From assembly GCA_023391425.1 (NCBI GenBank), contig JAEWAX010000041.1:1-64000 (forward strand): a DNA stretch of 64,000 bases, read 5' to 3'. Position 1 is the first letter of the stretch, and each line of letters starts with the position of its first letter. The DNA is from Bacillota bacterium. GTDB lineage: Bacteria > Bacillota > Clostridia > Acetivibrionales > DSM-1351. This document shows, in pieces, positions 28,429 to 39,068 of the stretch. The notes beneath the pieces are model-generated. The model made no database searches and was not told the origin of the DNA. It was given only the letters and a program-made list of their open reading frames with translations. A program made the position numbers and the translations under genes.

Positions 28429-29724
28429 CTATTTTACTTCCTGTGTCATTTCAGTAGCTACAACCTCAAGTTTTTTATGCATTTTAGTAATATCTTCTTT
28501 AAATACAAATGACATTATTAAAAGTAATATTGCACATGGCACCCACATTGTAACTGAAATACTAAGTGCTGCACTCATTCCAACATATACAGATAATGCT
28601 CCTCCAACAAACTTGCCAATTCCAGTTCCTACTGAATCAGTCAGGTTGAAAACAGAATAAATCGTTCCTCTATTTTCAGGAACATTAACATCCATTAGCA
28701 TTACTTTAACATTTGCGCTAGTTATTGTTAATATGAATGATGCCATAAATCCTAATAAAATAGTAACAATTAAGTTGTTTCCAAGTGGTAATACAAAAAT
28801 CATCAATGCTACCAATGAACCACCAAATGTCGTTATTGCACAGAGCAAAGGAACAAATGCTGCATTCTTCTTGAAAAGCTTGCCTCCCCATGCCCCGCCG
28901 ACAACTGTCCCAACGACTGTTCCCAGTCCAAAGAATATGAATACCGTTGTTGCTTGTTCAATACTGAAGCCTCTATTCTCATTTAAGTATTTAATCAAAA
29001 AGAGTGGTATAGCTCCCCAAGGTATTGTTCCTACAAGTCCCTGAACAAATAAGAAAACATTTGTTTTAACCTTTATAAGTCCTAAATAATCAGACAGCTT
29101 TACCGTTCGTGAATACACGTATCCTTCTGCTATCAAATCCTTTAATGACTCCTCTGAAGCTCCACGCTTTGGTTCTGGAACAAGTAAATAGAAAAAGACT
29201 ATAGCGACTATTCCTGGAATTGTAGCAAGTATAAATGGCATTCTCCAACCAAAACTAGGCCCCAGATAACCACCTAGAACCTGTCCAACAATCTGACCTA
29301 TACCCATTACCGTAACCATCCAGGTAACAGCACCTGCTCTTTTTTTCTCATCATACATGTCTCCAAGCATTGAAAACGTTGTTGGAAAGGATGCCCCTAC
29401 GCCAATACCTGTAAGAATTCTTAAAATAAAAAATTGGTCATAGTTCTGAGAAAATGCGGTTAATAAGCAAGGTATTTCGGCTATTAATATTGATACTGTA
29501 AATAGTATTTTTCTATTCTTTTTATCGGATAAATAACCCCAAATGATACTTATCACAGCACCTACTACTGTAAATAATGCACTCATAACACCTATGTCAT
29601 AGTCATTTACATTGAATTCCTTCTCAATCATTGGAAGTGTAGCATTCATAATATTTTGGTCTGCATTTAAAAAACCAACAATAATTATCATAAGTATTAG
29701 TGCGAGAGAGTTTCTATTTTTCAT
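28429..29724 (-). CDS. MFS transporter
   Basis: A 431-residue carrier with twelve predicted helices and the MFS signature in the loop between helices 2 and 3 (GYLSDKKNRK). Start 29724 (MKNRNSLAL) has an AAGGAAGG site; the frame extends to 29775 without one. The pattern SFGWRMPFILATIPGI is common in sugar-phosphate and Spinster-like carriers, but the substrate cannot be told. Confidence 0.87.
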   Translation of the reverse strand: MKNRNSLALILMIIIVGFLNADQNIMNATLPMIEKEFNVNDYDIGVMSALFTVVGAVISIIWGYLSDKKNRKILFTVSILIAEIPCLLTAFSQNYDQFFILRILTGIGVGASFPTTFSMLGDMYDEKKRAGAVTWMVTVMGIGQIVGQVLGGYLGPSFGWRMPFILATIPGIVAIVFFYLLVPEPKRGASEESLKDLIAEGYVYSRTVKLSDYLGLIKVKTNVFLFVQGLVGTIPWGAIPLFLIKYLNENRGFSIEQATTVFIFFGLGTVVGTVVGGAWGGKLFKKNAAFVPLLCAITTFGGSLVALMIFVLPLGNNLIVTILLGFMASFILTITSANVKVMLMDVNVPENRGTIYSVFNLTDSVGTGIGKFVGGALSVYVGMSAALSISVTMWVPCAILLLIMSFVFKEDITKMHKKLEVVATEMTQEVK

Positions 29725-29907
29725 AAAAAGTATCCTTCCTTTCGACATGCTTGAGGCACTATAAGTCATCATCAAACAGGTTATCTAAAAAATTTTTTTA
29801 AGTTTATTCTAAAACTTGTGGTAAGCATATAGCATTGACAGAAGTTTAATTATACTAGTAAGTGCAAGTTTATGGTGCAAATAGTAGTCTTAGTTATATT
29901 TTGACTT

Positions 29908-31542
29908 CTATAATTCTAAAACCAGAGCTTCATATGGTCTCAAAGTCACCTCCAAGGAATTCAATTTTTGACTACTCTCCATATGAGAACCAAAAATCAC
30001 ATGAAGTTTTTCATCTAAGCTAACCGGTACCTTTAAAGCTATTTGTTTATAACTAAAATTAAGTATTACTAGTAGCTTTTCTACCCCATCTTCACGTTCA
30101 AAGGCTAGCACATTTGGAAGGTATTCCTCATAAAATTTAATACTTCCAGATTGTAGAGCAGTGTGGCCTTTTCTCAGCCAAATTAATGCTTTATAAAAGT
30201 TTAGAAGTGAGTCCTCCTCACGACTTTGTATTTCTACATTATTTCTTATGTAATCACTATCCACAGTCATCCAGGGTTTGTCTGTAGAAAAGCCCGAATA
30301 AGAGGTACCATCCCATTGCATTGGTGTTCTTGCCAAGTCACGGCAAAACTTTTTTATTGGGTAGGTTTTGTAGCTTAACGGGTCCTTCATATCCTTCTTT
30401 TTAAGATGTCCGCCTGTCATTCCAATCTCTTCACCATAGTAGATAAAGGGTGTCCCTCGAAGAGTTATCAGAAGCGCCGCAGCCACCTTGCATCGAGCCA
30501 TTGTTTCTCCATTCTTTCTATATCTGTAGCAATGGCGAAGATTATCGTGATTACTAAAGGTAAAGTTTGGCCATGCATCACCCCCTAGGCTGTCATACCA
30601 TTTAATAATAGATTCATATATCTTTTTGGCATTCCATGGCTGATACAGGAAATTAAAATTAAAGGCCATATGTAGTGCGTTCGTCCCATCACCACAATAA
30701 TCTGAAGCAATTTTAGCATTATCGGTAAATACCTCTCCTACCATCATCCGCTCAGAATAGCTATCAGTAATTTTTCTAAGCTGTTGGCAAATTTCAATGG
30801 TTTCAGGCCTGTTTCTATCATATATGTGTTCCTGTAAATCAACACTTTTTAGTGAAAATGGATTGCTTCTAAATTGATCATCCTTAATAAACCAATTAAT
30901 TACATCCAATCTAAAACCATCTACCCCCATATCCAGCCAATAGCGAGCCAAATCAAACATCTCTACCCTTAGTTCCTCATTCCTCCAATTTAGCTCAGGC
31001 TGATGCTTTGTAAAGGTTCCGAGATAGAATTGCTTTCTAGCTGGCTCATACCACCATGCATTTTTTAGCTCAAACTGTGCAAACCAGTTGTTTGGACGTT
31101 TACCTGGTATAAGTTCTCCATTGCTCCCCTTTTTAGCATTTTTTCCAGAGTGCCAGATATACCAGTCAGCCTTGGGATTATCTCTGCTCTTTCTAGACTC
31201 AATAAACCATGGATGCTCATCAGAAGTATGATTGAGTACCATGTCGATAATAATATGTATATTTCTTTTGTGGGCTTCTGAGAGAAGTTCCTTGAAGTCA
31301 TCAATAGTTCCAAACATAGGGTCAATATCACGATAGTCAGATATATCGTATCCAAAGTCCCTCATTGGAGATTTAAAAAATGGTGAAATCCATATAGCTT
31401 CAACACCAAGAGAATTAGTAGTTCCATCGTTTAAGTAGTCTAATTTCTGAGTTATTCCTTTCAAGTCTCCTATTCCATCGCCATTTGAATCTTTAAAACT
31501 TCTAGGATAAATCTGATAAATAACTCCATTTTTCCACCACAT
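29908..31542 (-). CDS. Alpha-glucosidase / oligo-1,6-glucosidase (GH13)
   Basis: The 544-residue protein begins MWWKNGVIYQIYPRSF, typical of GH13 subfamily 31. It has the calcium loop DSNGDGIGDL, DMVLNHTSDEHPWF, the nucleophile Asp in GFRLDVINWF, the acid/base Glu in MMVGEVF and the transition-state Asp in FSNHDNLR. It has no signal peptide, so it cleaves imported isomaltose-like or maltose-like oligosaccharides in the cytoplasm. Start 31542 has a TAGGAGTGG site; the upstream frame to 31623 is not coding. Confidence 0.93.
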   Translation of the reverse strand: MWWKNGVIYQIYPRSFKDSNGDGIGDLKGITQKLDYLNDGTTNSLGVEAIWISPFFKSPMRDFGYDISDYRDIDPMFGTIDDFKELLSEAHKRNIHIIIDMVLNHTSDEHPWFIESRKSRDNPKADWYIWHSGKNAKKGSNGELIPGKRPNNWFAQFELKNAWWYEPARKQFYLGTFTKHQPELNWRNEELRVEMFDLARYWLDMGVDGFRLDVINWFIKDDQFRSNPFSLKSVDLQEHIYDRNRPETIEICQQLRKITDSYSERMMVGEVFTDNAKIASDYCGDGTNALHMAFNFNFLYQPWNAKKIYESIIKWYDSLGGDAWPNFTFSNHDNLRHCYRYRKNGETMARCKVAAALLITLRGTPFIYYGEEIGMTGGHLKKKDMKDPLSYKTYPIKKFCRDLARTPMQWDGTSYSGFSTDKPWMTVDSDYIRNNVEIQSREEDSLLNFYKALIWLRKGHTALQSGSIKFYEEYLPNVLAFEREDGVEKLLVILNFSYKQIALKVPVSLDEKLHVIFGSHMESSQKLNSLEVTLRPYEALVLEL

Positions 31543-31663
31543 AGCTAGACCACTCCTAATAATTGTATATTTAAATATATGTCTAAAATGTAAGTCAATT
31601 ATATTAGTTCTACAAATTAGCACAAACTCCTTTGTAAGGAGGTATTTAAATTTGTATATATCG

Positions 31664-31725
31664 CCTAAATGATAATATTTCTCAAAATTATATTGCTTTC
31701 CTAAATGATAATGATTATAATTATC
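31664..31725 (+). promoter_or_regulatory. Fur box upstream of feoAB, with a second partial site
   Basis: Positions 31707-31725 read GATAATGATTATAATTATC, which matches 18 of 19 bases of the classical Fur consensus GATAATGATTATCATTATC. The 13 bases CCTAAATGATAAT occur twice, at 31664-31676 and 31700-31712, so a second half-site lies 36 bases upstream. Iron-loaded Fur should repress feoA-feoB, and possibly also the divergent alpha-glucosidase promoter. Confidence 0.88.
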
Positions 31726-31781
31726 ATATAGAAGTTATTAAAGACATTTCGCTTTTCGAAGAGTGTTTGGAGATGAAACAA

Positions 31782-32108
31782 ATGTTCAATAATAAATTAA
31801 AATTTAGACCAAAAGCAAAAAAAATTAAAACTACCACAACACAATCTGAAGATGGTTTGCTCCCACATGAAATTAATCTTACTGAACTTGAATGTGGAAA
31901 TTCAGCTAAAGTTATCAATCTTCAAGGCAGTCATTCCTTAATTGGAAAACTTGAGGCTATGGGGATCCTTCCTGGAACAATAATTCTAAAAAAAAGTGCC
32001 ATTTTCGCAAACGGACCAATTATAGTTGAAAAAGGTGCACTTCAATTTGCTTTGGGGTATGATCTTGCTCAAAAAATTGTTGTCGAACCTATAGATTTGA
32101 AAGACTAA
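31782..32108 (+). CDS. feoA: FeoA-domain protein
   Basis: The 108-residue protein has an SH3-like FeoA domain in its last 75 residues (LTELECGNSAKVINLQG, KLEAMGILPGTIILK). A Lys/Thr-rich N-terminal extension of about 30 residues is not usual. I use the ATG at 31782 behind a TTGGAGATG site; ATG 31773 is an alternative. It should assist the FeoB permease encoded 50 bases downstream. Confidence 0.88.
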   Translation: MFNNKLKFRPKAKKIKTTTTQSEDGLLPHEINLTELECGNSAKVINLQGSHSLIGKLEAMGILPGTIILKKSAIFANGPIIVEKGALQFALGYDLAQKIVVEPIDLKD

Positions 32109-32158
32109 ATTATTAATATATTTATGGAAAAATTTGATTTTTAACTAAGGTGATATTT

Positions 32159-33862
32159 ATGAATAAAGTCGTACTCACTGGAAATCCCAATGTAGGCAAA
32201 AGCCTTATCTTTTCACGCATTACTGGTATTGGTATCGCTACAGCCAATTACGCAGGAACCACAGTTGAAATGAAAGTTGGACATTGCAAATTTCAAGGCA
32301 ATGAATATGAAATAATAGATAGTCCAGGTGTTTATTCTCTTGAAGAATTTTCAAAAACAGATGAAATTGCACTTAATTTGATTGATGATGCTGACATTAT
32401 CATAGATATCGTTGATTCTACTAATCTGGAACGAAATCTTAACCTAACTTTACAACTTATCAAAAAGAAAAAGCCCATGGTGATATGCCTAAATTTTTGG
32501 GAAGACACCGTACATAAAGGTATTAGCATTGATGCGCCAGCACTAGAAAAGCTGATAGGCATTCCGGTTATTACGGTCAGCGCTTTGCGAAATGAGGGAA
32601 TTTCTGAGCTACTCGCTTCATTGCTGAAAGCAAGAACAAGTGATTTAGAATTAAGCGAAAATAGCACTTGGAATTATGTTGGTAACATCATTCAAAGAGT
32701 TCAGAAGTTATCGCACCGCCACCATACCTTACTTGAAAATATTAGTGATTTTACACTTCATCCTATCGGAGGCATTGTATCTGCCGCCCTTGTGCTCTTA
32801 TCCACACTCTTAATTGTACACTATATGGGCGAAGGCTTAATTAATGCAATATTTGAGCCTTTTTATTCAAATATTTATGCTCCATTACTTCATAACTTAG
32901 CAAATCATATTTCATCAGATATTATTAGGACTCTTCTGGTTGGAAATACCGCCGATCCTCTCCAGTCCTTTGGAATTCTAACAAGTGGTATCTATATAGC
33001 ACTTGTATCGGTATTCCCATATTTTTTCTCTTTCTATCTTGTTTTTGGTTTCCTTGAGGATTTCGGCTATCTTCCCAGGCTAGCGGTCGTACTAGACAAA
33101 TTTTTTCACAAGCTTGGGCTTCACGGTTATTCTTCCATACCTGTAATGTTGGGTTTGGGATGTAAGGTTCCAGCGTTTATGGCGACGAGAAGTCTGACCA
33201 ATAGGCGTGAAAAGATTTTAACTATAGTTTTGATTTTCATGAGCGCCCCATGTCTTTCACAAAGTGCTATGATTGTTTCGATTGGAATGCAATACGGTGT
33301 ATCGACAATTATTATAGTCTATGCTGTATTGATTGCGTTAGCACTTGGCATGAATCTGGTCATGAATAGAGTATACAAAAAAGAAACTATGCCTGAATTC
33401 TTTACAGAATTTCCTGCTTGCAGGCTTCCCTCGATTAAACTTATGGCAAATAAGCTTTGGATTAGGATTGTTGAATACTTTGCTGAAGTTCTTCCCATGA
33501 TCGGAATAGGCGTTTTGGTTATGAACATTCTTGATGTCACTCATGTATTAAGTTTTATTACAGAGTTAATTAAGGTGCCTGCAAACCTATTACTCGGTTT
33601 GCCATCTGAAATCGCTCCTATAATGCTTCTTAACTTTCTTCGTAAAGATGCCTCAGTTGCACTTTTAGTTCCACTTAATCTTACAGCACAGCAATTCATA
33701 ATATCCTGTATATTTCTGACACTTTCAACCCCATGTGTTGCTTCCTTTTTCACAATGATAAAGGAATTGGGTACTATAACAGCTCTAAAGCTAACTGGTT
33801 TGGTACTTCTTATCGCTATTGCAGCTACCTCTATTCTCCATTTTATATTTATGCTCGCATAG
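32159..33862 (+). CDS. feoB: Divergent FeoB-family ferrous iron permease
   Basis: The 567-residue protein has an N-terminal G domain: GNPNVGKS (G1), NYAGTTVE (switch I), DSPGVYSL (G3), NFWEDTVHKG at the G4 position. Two gate domains of membrane helices follow. It is shorter than most FeoB proteins. The first gate keeps the Cys (GLGCKVPAFMATRSL), but the region usually reading SCGARL or SCSARLP is APCLSQSAMIV. At G4 the residue after NFW is Glu where Asp is expected. Adjacent feoA and the Fur box support Fe(II) uptake, though metal choice could differ. Confidence 0.88.
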   Translation: MNKVVLTGNPNVGKSLIFSRITGIGIATANYAGTTVEMKVGHCKFQGNEYEIIDSPGVYSLEEFSKTDEIALNLIDDADIIIDIVDSTNLERNLNLTLQLIKKKKPMVICLNFWEDTVHKGISIDAPALEKLIGIPVITVSALRNEGISELLASLLKARTSDLELSENSTWNYVGNIIQRVQKLSHRHHTLLENISDFTLHPIGGIVSAALVLLSTLLIVHYMGEGLINAIFEPFYSNIYAPLLHNLANHISSDIIRTLLVGNTADPLQSFGILTSGIYIALVSVFPYFFSFYLVFGFLEDFGYLPRLAVVLDKFFHKLGLHGYSSIPVMLGLGCKVPAFMATRSLTNRREKILTIVLIFMSAPCLSQSAMIVSIGMQYGVSTIIIVYAVLIALALGMNLVMNRVYKKETMPEFFTEFPACRLPSIKLMANKLWIRIVEYFAEVLPMIGIGVLVMNILDVTHVLSFITELIKVPANLLLGLPSEIAPIMLLNFLRKDASVALLVPLNLTAQQFIISCIFLTLSTPCVASFFTMIKELGTITALKLTGLVLLIAIAATSILHFIFMLA

Positions 33863-34021
33863 CAATCTGTTCACTAACTTTACTAAATATTGGACACGTA
33901 AATTAAATCACAATTTCCAACCACAGTTCAAAATCTATAAAACGTTGCTAAGCATATTACTGAAAAAAAGAAATAATTATACATTAAGAACTTTTATTAT
34001 CTTAATGGAAGAGAGAATAAA

Positions 34022-35029
34022 ATGAAGAATTTCACTACTTTATTTTTATTAACTTTATTATTTCTTTTTACTAATGCAAGATTTGAATTAGCTATAGTCA
34101 AATATCAACCCCATCAAGTTCAAGAAAAACAAGGTATTAAGGTATCTAATTCTTTAAAGATTACAAAACTTCACAGTATTACAACCAAAACTGGAAGTAA
34201 AATTAACTTTCTAACTGACGAAAACAACTTATATATTACAAGTTGTACTCCACAATGTATAAATATCAATGAGTTAAAACCAATAGAATTAACTCCAAAC
34301 GGCTCTAAAATTTTAGTTAATCGAAATAATTCATTACCAAAAGGTTATACACCACAAAATCTAATACAGATAAAAGATAAAAAAGTCAAATTACAATATT
34401 CAGATCTTAAACTTATTCAAAAAACTACTGACTCATTATATTCTTTGATAGATGGTGCTAAAAAAAGTAATGTTAAGGGTTTCATTATTAATAGCGCATA
34501 TAGAAGTGAGAGCTTACAGCGTGAAATATTCAATTCTAACTTAAAGCTCTTTAGAAAGACTAGTAAAACTTATAAAGAGGCATATGAAAAAACACGCCAA
34601 CTAGTTGCCTTGCCTGGAAATTCTGAACATCATACAGGGCTTGCACTGGACATATTTAGCATAAACGGTCATCATCGTAATGATTTTGTTGGTACCAAAG
34701 AACAGATCTGGCTTGAAAAGAATTCATACAAGTATGGATTTATAGTTCGATATGCTAAAGATAAAACAAAGGAAACTAATAGTAATTATGAGCCTTGGCA
34801 CATAAGATATGTTGGTATCCCTTTAAGCTCGTATCTTTACCATAAAAATCTATGTCTAGAAGAATTCTATGAGAAGATATTCGCAGGAGTGATTCTTGAG
34901 GATAACAACTATTTATTCATGCAAATTAAGGATATACAAAAAGTTTATATAGATAAAACTATGAAATCTAAAACTCAGCTTGAAACTGTAATAAAGGGAA
35001 CTATGCTATTAACTTTTAAAAAGGATTGA
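34022..35029 (+). CDS. VanY-like D-alanyl-D-alanine carboxypeptidase (M15B)
   Basis: The 335-residue protein has an N-terminal signal peptide or anchor (residues about 1-20). In the catalytic domain, zinc ligands and the catalytic residue are seen in SAYRSESLQREIF, LPGNSEHHTGLALDI (the SxHxxGxAxD motif) and EPWHIRYVG. It should trim the terminal D-Ala of peptidoglycan stem peptides outside the cell. The last 80 residues are an extension of unknown role. No vanHAX-like genes are nearby, so a resistance role is not supported. Confidence 0.88.
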   Translation: MKNFTTLFLLTLLFLFTNARFELAIVKYQPHQVQEKQGIKVSNSLKITKLHSITTKTGSKINFLTDENNLYITSCTPQCININELKPIELTPNGSKILVNRNNSLPKGYTPQNLIQIKDKKVKLQYSDLKLIQKTTDSLYSLIDGAKKSNVKGFIINSAYRSESLQREIFNSNLKLFRKTSKTYKEAYEKTRQLVALPGNSEHHTGLALDIFSINGHHRNDFVGTKEQIWLEKNSYKYGFIVRYAKDKTKETNSNYEPWHIRYVGIPLSSYLYHKNLCLEEFYEKIFAGVILEDNNYLFMQIKDIQKVYIDKTMKSKTQLETVIKGTMLLTFKKD

Positions 35030-35041
35030 GCTTATGGATTA

Positions 35042-36772
35042 TTATTCAAATTGAAGCATATGTAATTTGGGATATAGGTTCCCATTTAAAATAAGATCAT
35101 TATGGCTGCCTTGCTCAATAATTCTACCGTTATCTACTATATAAATTACATCCGCATGTTCAATCGTTGATAATCTATGTGCTATAATTAACGTTGTTCT
35201 GTTTTTCATAAGTGTGCTTAGCGCCTCTTGTACATGCTGTTCGCTTTGGGAATCCAATGATGAAGTGGCCTCATCGAGCAACAGTATGGGAGCATCCTTG
35301 AGAAATGCACGGGCTACAGCTATTCTTTGTCTCTGTCCACCAGATAGCTTTATTCCACGTTCACCAACAAGAGTTTCATACCCGTTTTCCAGCTCCTGAA
35401 TGAATCCATCAGCATAAGCAGCTTTTGCAGCATTTATAATATCCTGTTTTGTCGCATCAAGCCTTCCATATCTTATGTTTTCTTCGATAGTACCATCAAA
35501 GATATATGCATCCTGTGGTACATATGCAATCATAGACCTTATCTGCGCCATAGTCATGTCCTTAAGTGAATTCCCACCCACAGTCATCTGCCCTGATGAA
35601 GGAATATAAAAGCCCATAATCAGCTTAATTATTGTGCTTTTACCTCCACCACTTGGTCCTGCCAACGCTGCTATCTGTCCTCTTTTGACGGTTAGGTCGA
35701 CTCCATCTAAAACGTTATTTACACCATCATATGAGAATACGATATCTTTAAAATCAATGGCTGCATCACTTCCAACCACAGCTTCTACACTTATTTTATT
35801 AGGCTCGACCTGCGTTTCCATGAGCTCCTTAACTCTGTCAGAGCCTGCAACATATCCCTGAAGCTTTACCAACATACTATTTATTTCACTAAACATTCTG
35901 TTTACATACCCTAGAAGCAGGACCATCGATGCGACAGAGCCCAAGCTGCTTAACCCTTTTAAAGCGAGGAAAGATGCAAGAATAATTACACCCAAAAAAT
36001 TAATAGATGAAAACAGGAAATTCCTAGCTTCCATAAATGCACTCTTTTTCGAAAGTTTCATATTATTTTGAAATAGGCTATTATTAATTTTTTGAGTATT
36101 CTCTGACATTAATTTTTCAAGTTCATTGCTTTTGATAGTCATAAAGCCACTTATAATATTTGAAATATTTTCTGTATACTTTCCCGTACTTTTTTGAATT
36201 TCACTATTAATTTGCTTTAATTCTTTTGCTTGATTTATATTAATAATTACAGATATCAATCCTATAGAAATTAATAAGATACTTACCTTCCAATCCAATA
36301 ATAACATTACTAGTGCTGAACCCAGACCACTTAGCAATGTAACTAATATCATCCTAAGCTGCCAGCTGTAAGCATTTCTCATTGTGTCAATATCGTTTGT
36401 GAGCCTGGAAATTGTATCTCCACTATGTGTTTGTTCGACGTAGGATACAGGAAGTCTCAGTATGACTCTGAACAACTTATTTCTGATATTTGCTGTCGTA
36501 ACATCATATGAACGGAACAGGAAGAATTCTGTTATAACAAAGAAAACCATTCCTGATAAGGATACAGCTAAAGTCAGCAATAGGCTATTCTTAAGCATTT
36601 TCATGTCTGATCTCATAACCGCATCAATCATTAGCTTCATTACAATAGGAGTCAGAAGGTATAAACTAATTTCTGTTATACAATCACAGGCCAAAATGAA
36701 AAAATATATAAATTTATTTGGCTTAACGTATTTAAAAATATAAATAAATTCTTTAAAGCTTAAGCTTTTCAT
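35042..36772 (-). CDS. ABC exporter half-transporter, second subunit
   Basis: The 576-residue protein has six helices (about residues 15-300) and an ATPase domain with Walker A GPSGGGKST, Q-loop, signature LSGGQRQR, Walker B ILLLDEA and H-loop IIAHRLST. It lies 57 bases after a similar gene, so the two probably form a heterodimeric multidrug or lipid exporter. The substrate is unknown. Confidence 0.92.
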   Translation of the reverse strand: MKSLSFKEFIYIFKYVKPNKFIYFFILACDCITEISLYLLTPIVMKLMIDAVMRSDMKMLKNSLLLTLAVSLSGMVFFVITEFFLFRSYDVTTANIRNKLFRVILRLPVSYVEQTHSGDTISRLTNDIDTMRNAYSWQLRMILVTLLSGLGSALVMLLLDWKVSILLISIGLISVIININQAKELKQINSEIQKSTGKYTENISNIISGFMTIKSNELEKLMSENTQKINNSLFQNNMKLSKKSAFMEARNFLFSSINFLGVIILASFLALKGLSSLGSVASMVLLLGYVNRMFSEINSMLVKLQGYVAGSDRVKELMETQVEPNKISVEAVVGSDAAIDFKDIVFSYDGVNNVLDGVDLTVKRGQIAALAGPSGGGKSTIIKLIMGFYIPSSGQMTVGGNSLKDMTMAQIRSMIAYVPQDAYIFDGTIEENIRYGRLDATKQDIINAAKAAYADGFIQELENGYETLVGERGIKLSGGQRQRIAVARAFLKDAPILLLDEATSSLDSQSEQHVQEALSTLMKNRTTLIIAHRLSTIEHADVIYIVDNGRIIEQGSHNDLILNGNLYPKLHMLQFE

Positions 36773-36829
36773 ATATTACTATCCACCTTTTCTAAGAGCT
36801 CACGCTGATATACTAATAATTATTTTATG

Positions 36830-38623
36830 TTAGTTTTCATTATCAAACTGCCTATTATAGAGTCTAGAATAATTACTATCAGTCGACATGAGCGCCTCTG
36901 GAGTTCCTCTTTCAACAATACGTCCATTGTCTATAACCAGAATTTCATCGACATTTTTAATTGCTGATAGCTTATGAGTGACAATTATTGCTGTTTTATT
37001 TTGCATTACTGCATCCATTGCATCCAGCACCATTGCTTCTGATATATTATCAAGGGCCGAGGTAGGTTCATCGAGAACGATTAACGGTGCATCCTTTAAA
37101 AATGCTCTAGCAAGAGAGATTCGTTGTTTCTGTCCTCCAGACAGCTTTATACCCCTTTCTCCGACCATCGTATCATATCCATCTGGAAGTTCCATTATAA
37201 ATTCATGAGCACCTGCTGCTTTTGCGGCACTTACAACCTCCTGCGCTGTAGCTTCAGTTCTACCATAAAGAATATTATCAAAAATTGACGTTGGAAACAG
37301 GTAAGTATCTTGAGAAACAAAGGATATTTTCGAGCGGATGGCTTGTATGCTCCACTCACTTATGTCATGTCCGAAAAATTCTATTTTCCCTTCCGAATAA
37401 TCATATAAACCCAAAACAAGCTTTAATATCGTGCTTTTACCACATCCACTCTTGCCCACCAATGCTAGCTTACTTCCTTTTTTCACTTCAAAACTTAAAT
37501 CCTCTAAAATTTTCTTCCGCCTTAATTCCTGTTCCTTTTCAAAATCAAGGTTATCATTATTATATGAAAATGTTATGTTTTTAAAATTTATGCATACATC
37601 TTCTTCAGATATATCAAAATCTTTTCCACCTTCTCTTTCCACTGGTTTGTCAAGGACCTCAAAAAAGCGATGGGCAGTTCCAATGGAATTTTGGATATTA
37701 CTAAAAGTACGGGGCAGCGCAGCAAAAGGCCAAACAATACTGTTTAATAAGTATACAAATGCAGGCAGCTGTCCTAGGGATAATTCCTTATGGATGGACA
37801 GATATGCACCATATATTAGGCATATAGTGAATGGTGAACTCCATAAGGTTATATTAAATGGAGGAAGCCATTTTAGTCTGTGAATGCCTTTAATACTATA
37901 TTGGAGGCTATTTTTTACAAATGCTGAAAACCTACCCTCAAAATGTTCTTCAAGATTAAACGCTTTAATAATGAATAAGCCGCCATACGAATCTTGAGCA
38001 ACCGCATTGGCTTTTGCAAGATTTGCCGAACCTTCTTTAAAAAAACTGCCCATTGGTTTTGTTACTTTTGTTGATAGGAAAAGAACAGGTGGCATCAGAG
38101 CCAGTGACACAATATAGAGCTTATAATTTACATTAATCAGATAAACAGATGTAATTATCAGAGAAGTAAGTTGAATTATTATCTGAAACATATCCTGTCC
38201 TATAAAGTTCTGTACAGAGTTCATGTCCCTTGTAAATCGCGAAATAATGTCCCCAGTGTGATTATTCTCAACAAATGAAAGCTGAAGCTTCTGAAGATGG
38301 TCGATAGCATTATTTTTAATGTCCAATATTATTTTGGCCTTGAAAACACCGTAAATGTATACCGATAGATAAGTCAGAACCATACCGACAACAACCGCTA
38401 TACCTGCTTGTACAATGTATCTGAAAAGTTCATCTTGTCTAGAATTTATAGCTGATTCAACAGAAGTATTTATTAGATTTGCAAATATTAAGTTAATAAA
38501 GGTTATTCCTATTGATAAGACTATGTAAAGAATTATTAGCATACGGTGCTTCTTTATATACGAAAAAATTCTATTAAAAATTCCTGACATGCTATGAGTT
38601 TTGGTGTTTTGTTTAAGTTTCAT
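36830..38623 (-). CDS. ABC exporter half-transporter, first subunit
   Basis: The 597-residue protein has a six-helix membrane domain and an ATPase domain with Walker A GKSGCGKST, signature LSGGQKQR, Walker B LIVLDEP and H-loop IVTHKLSA. The catalytic Glu after Walker B is present in both subunits as DEA or DEP, so neither site looks clearly degenerate. It is first in a two-gene operon. Confidence 0.92.
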   Translation of the reverse strand: MKLKQNTKTHSMSGIFNRIFSYIKKHRMLIILYIVLSIGITFINLIFANLINTSVESAINSRQDELFRYIVQAGIAVVVGMVLTYLSVYIYGVFKAKIILDIKNNAIDHLQKLQLSFVENNHTGDIISRFTRDMNSVQNFIGQDMFQIIIQLTSLIITSVYLINVNYKLYIVSLALMPPVLFLSTKVTKPMGSFFKEGSANLAKANAVAQDSYGGLFIIKAFNLEEHFEGRFSAFVKNSLQYSIKGIHRLKWLPPFNITLWSSPFTICLIYGAYLSIHKELSLGQLPAFVYLLNSIVWPFAALPRTFSNIQNSIGTAHRFFEVLDKPVEREGGKDFDISEEDVCINFKNITFSYNNDNLDFEKEQELRRKKILEDLSFEVKKGSKLALVGKSGCGKSTILKLVLGLYDYSEGKIEFFGHDISEWSIQAIRSKISFVSQDTYLFPTSIFDNILYGRTEATAQEVVSAAKAAGAHEFIMELPDGYDTMVGERGIKLSGGQKQRISLARAFLKDAPLIVLDEPTSALDNISEAMVLDAMDAVMQNKTAIIVTHKLSAIKNVDEILVIDNGRIVERGTPEALMSTDSNYSRLYNRQFDNEN

Positions 38624-39068
38624 CGATATATCCCTTATAAATGTTTATTTAACATATAATTACAATGACCTTCTCCAAATTCTATCATAAATTAACAAAA
38701 TTGTATACTAATTGCTGTTAATGCGGAGAAATTTTTATAACCCCTATTTTGTAAATGTTTACTCTTAAACTAATTATCATTAATAATTTGAAAAAACTAA
38801 TATTTTTCGAGGGTAAGGATTGTTAGCAATACTGTTTACGCAGAAATATATGATTATAAAATTTATAAATTAAAATTTACATATAGTATATTTTGGATTA
38901 AATGATACAGCAGTATTTGATAAACCGTGTATTTATATGTATAATATGGTTAAATTATGTTATATTTAACTATTCAATAAATTGTTAGAGGATATATAAC
39001 AGCAAACTATATATCAATAAATCATATTTTGGATGTTCCAAATAAATTGTTTATGAAAGGGCGCTATT
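38624..39068. other. Divergent AT-rich promoter region
   Basis: This 445-base gap separates the divergent ABC exporter and methyltransferase genes and must hold both promoters. I see several TATAAT-like boxes but no clear pair. A short near-palindrome, AATTATCATTAATAATT at about 38773, looks faintly like a Fur half-site but is too degenerate to call. No small ORF or hairpin is supported. Confidence 0.4.

Noticed and set aside
34022..35029. Vancomycin resistance cluster
   Set aside because: Only a VanY-like carboxypeptidase is present; there is no vanH, vanA/B, vanX or vanRS next to it. Such enzymes are common in cell-wall recycling.
38765..38795. Second Fur box upstream of the ABC exporter
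   Set aside because: AATTATCATTAATAATT matches only part of the consensus in an AT-rich stretch, where chance matches are expected.
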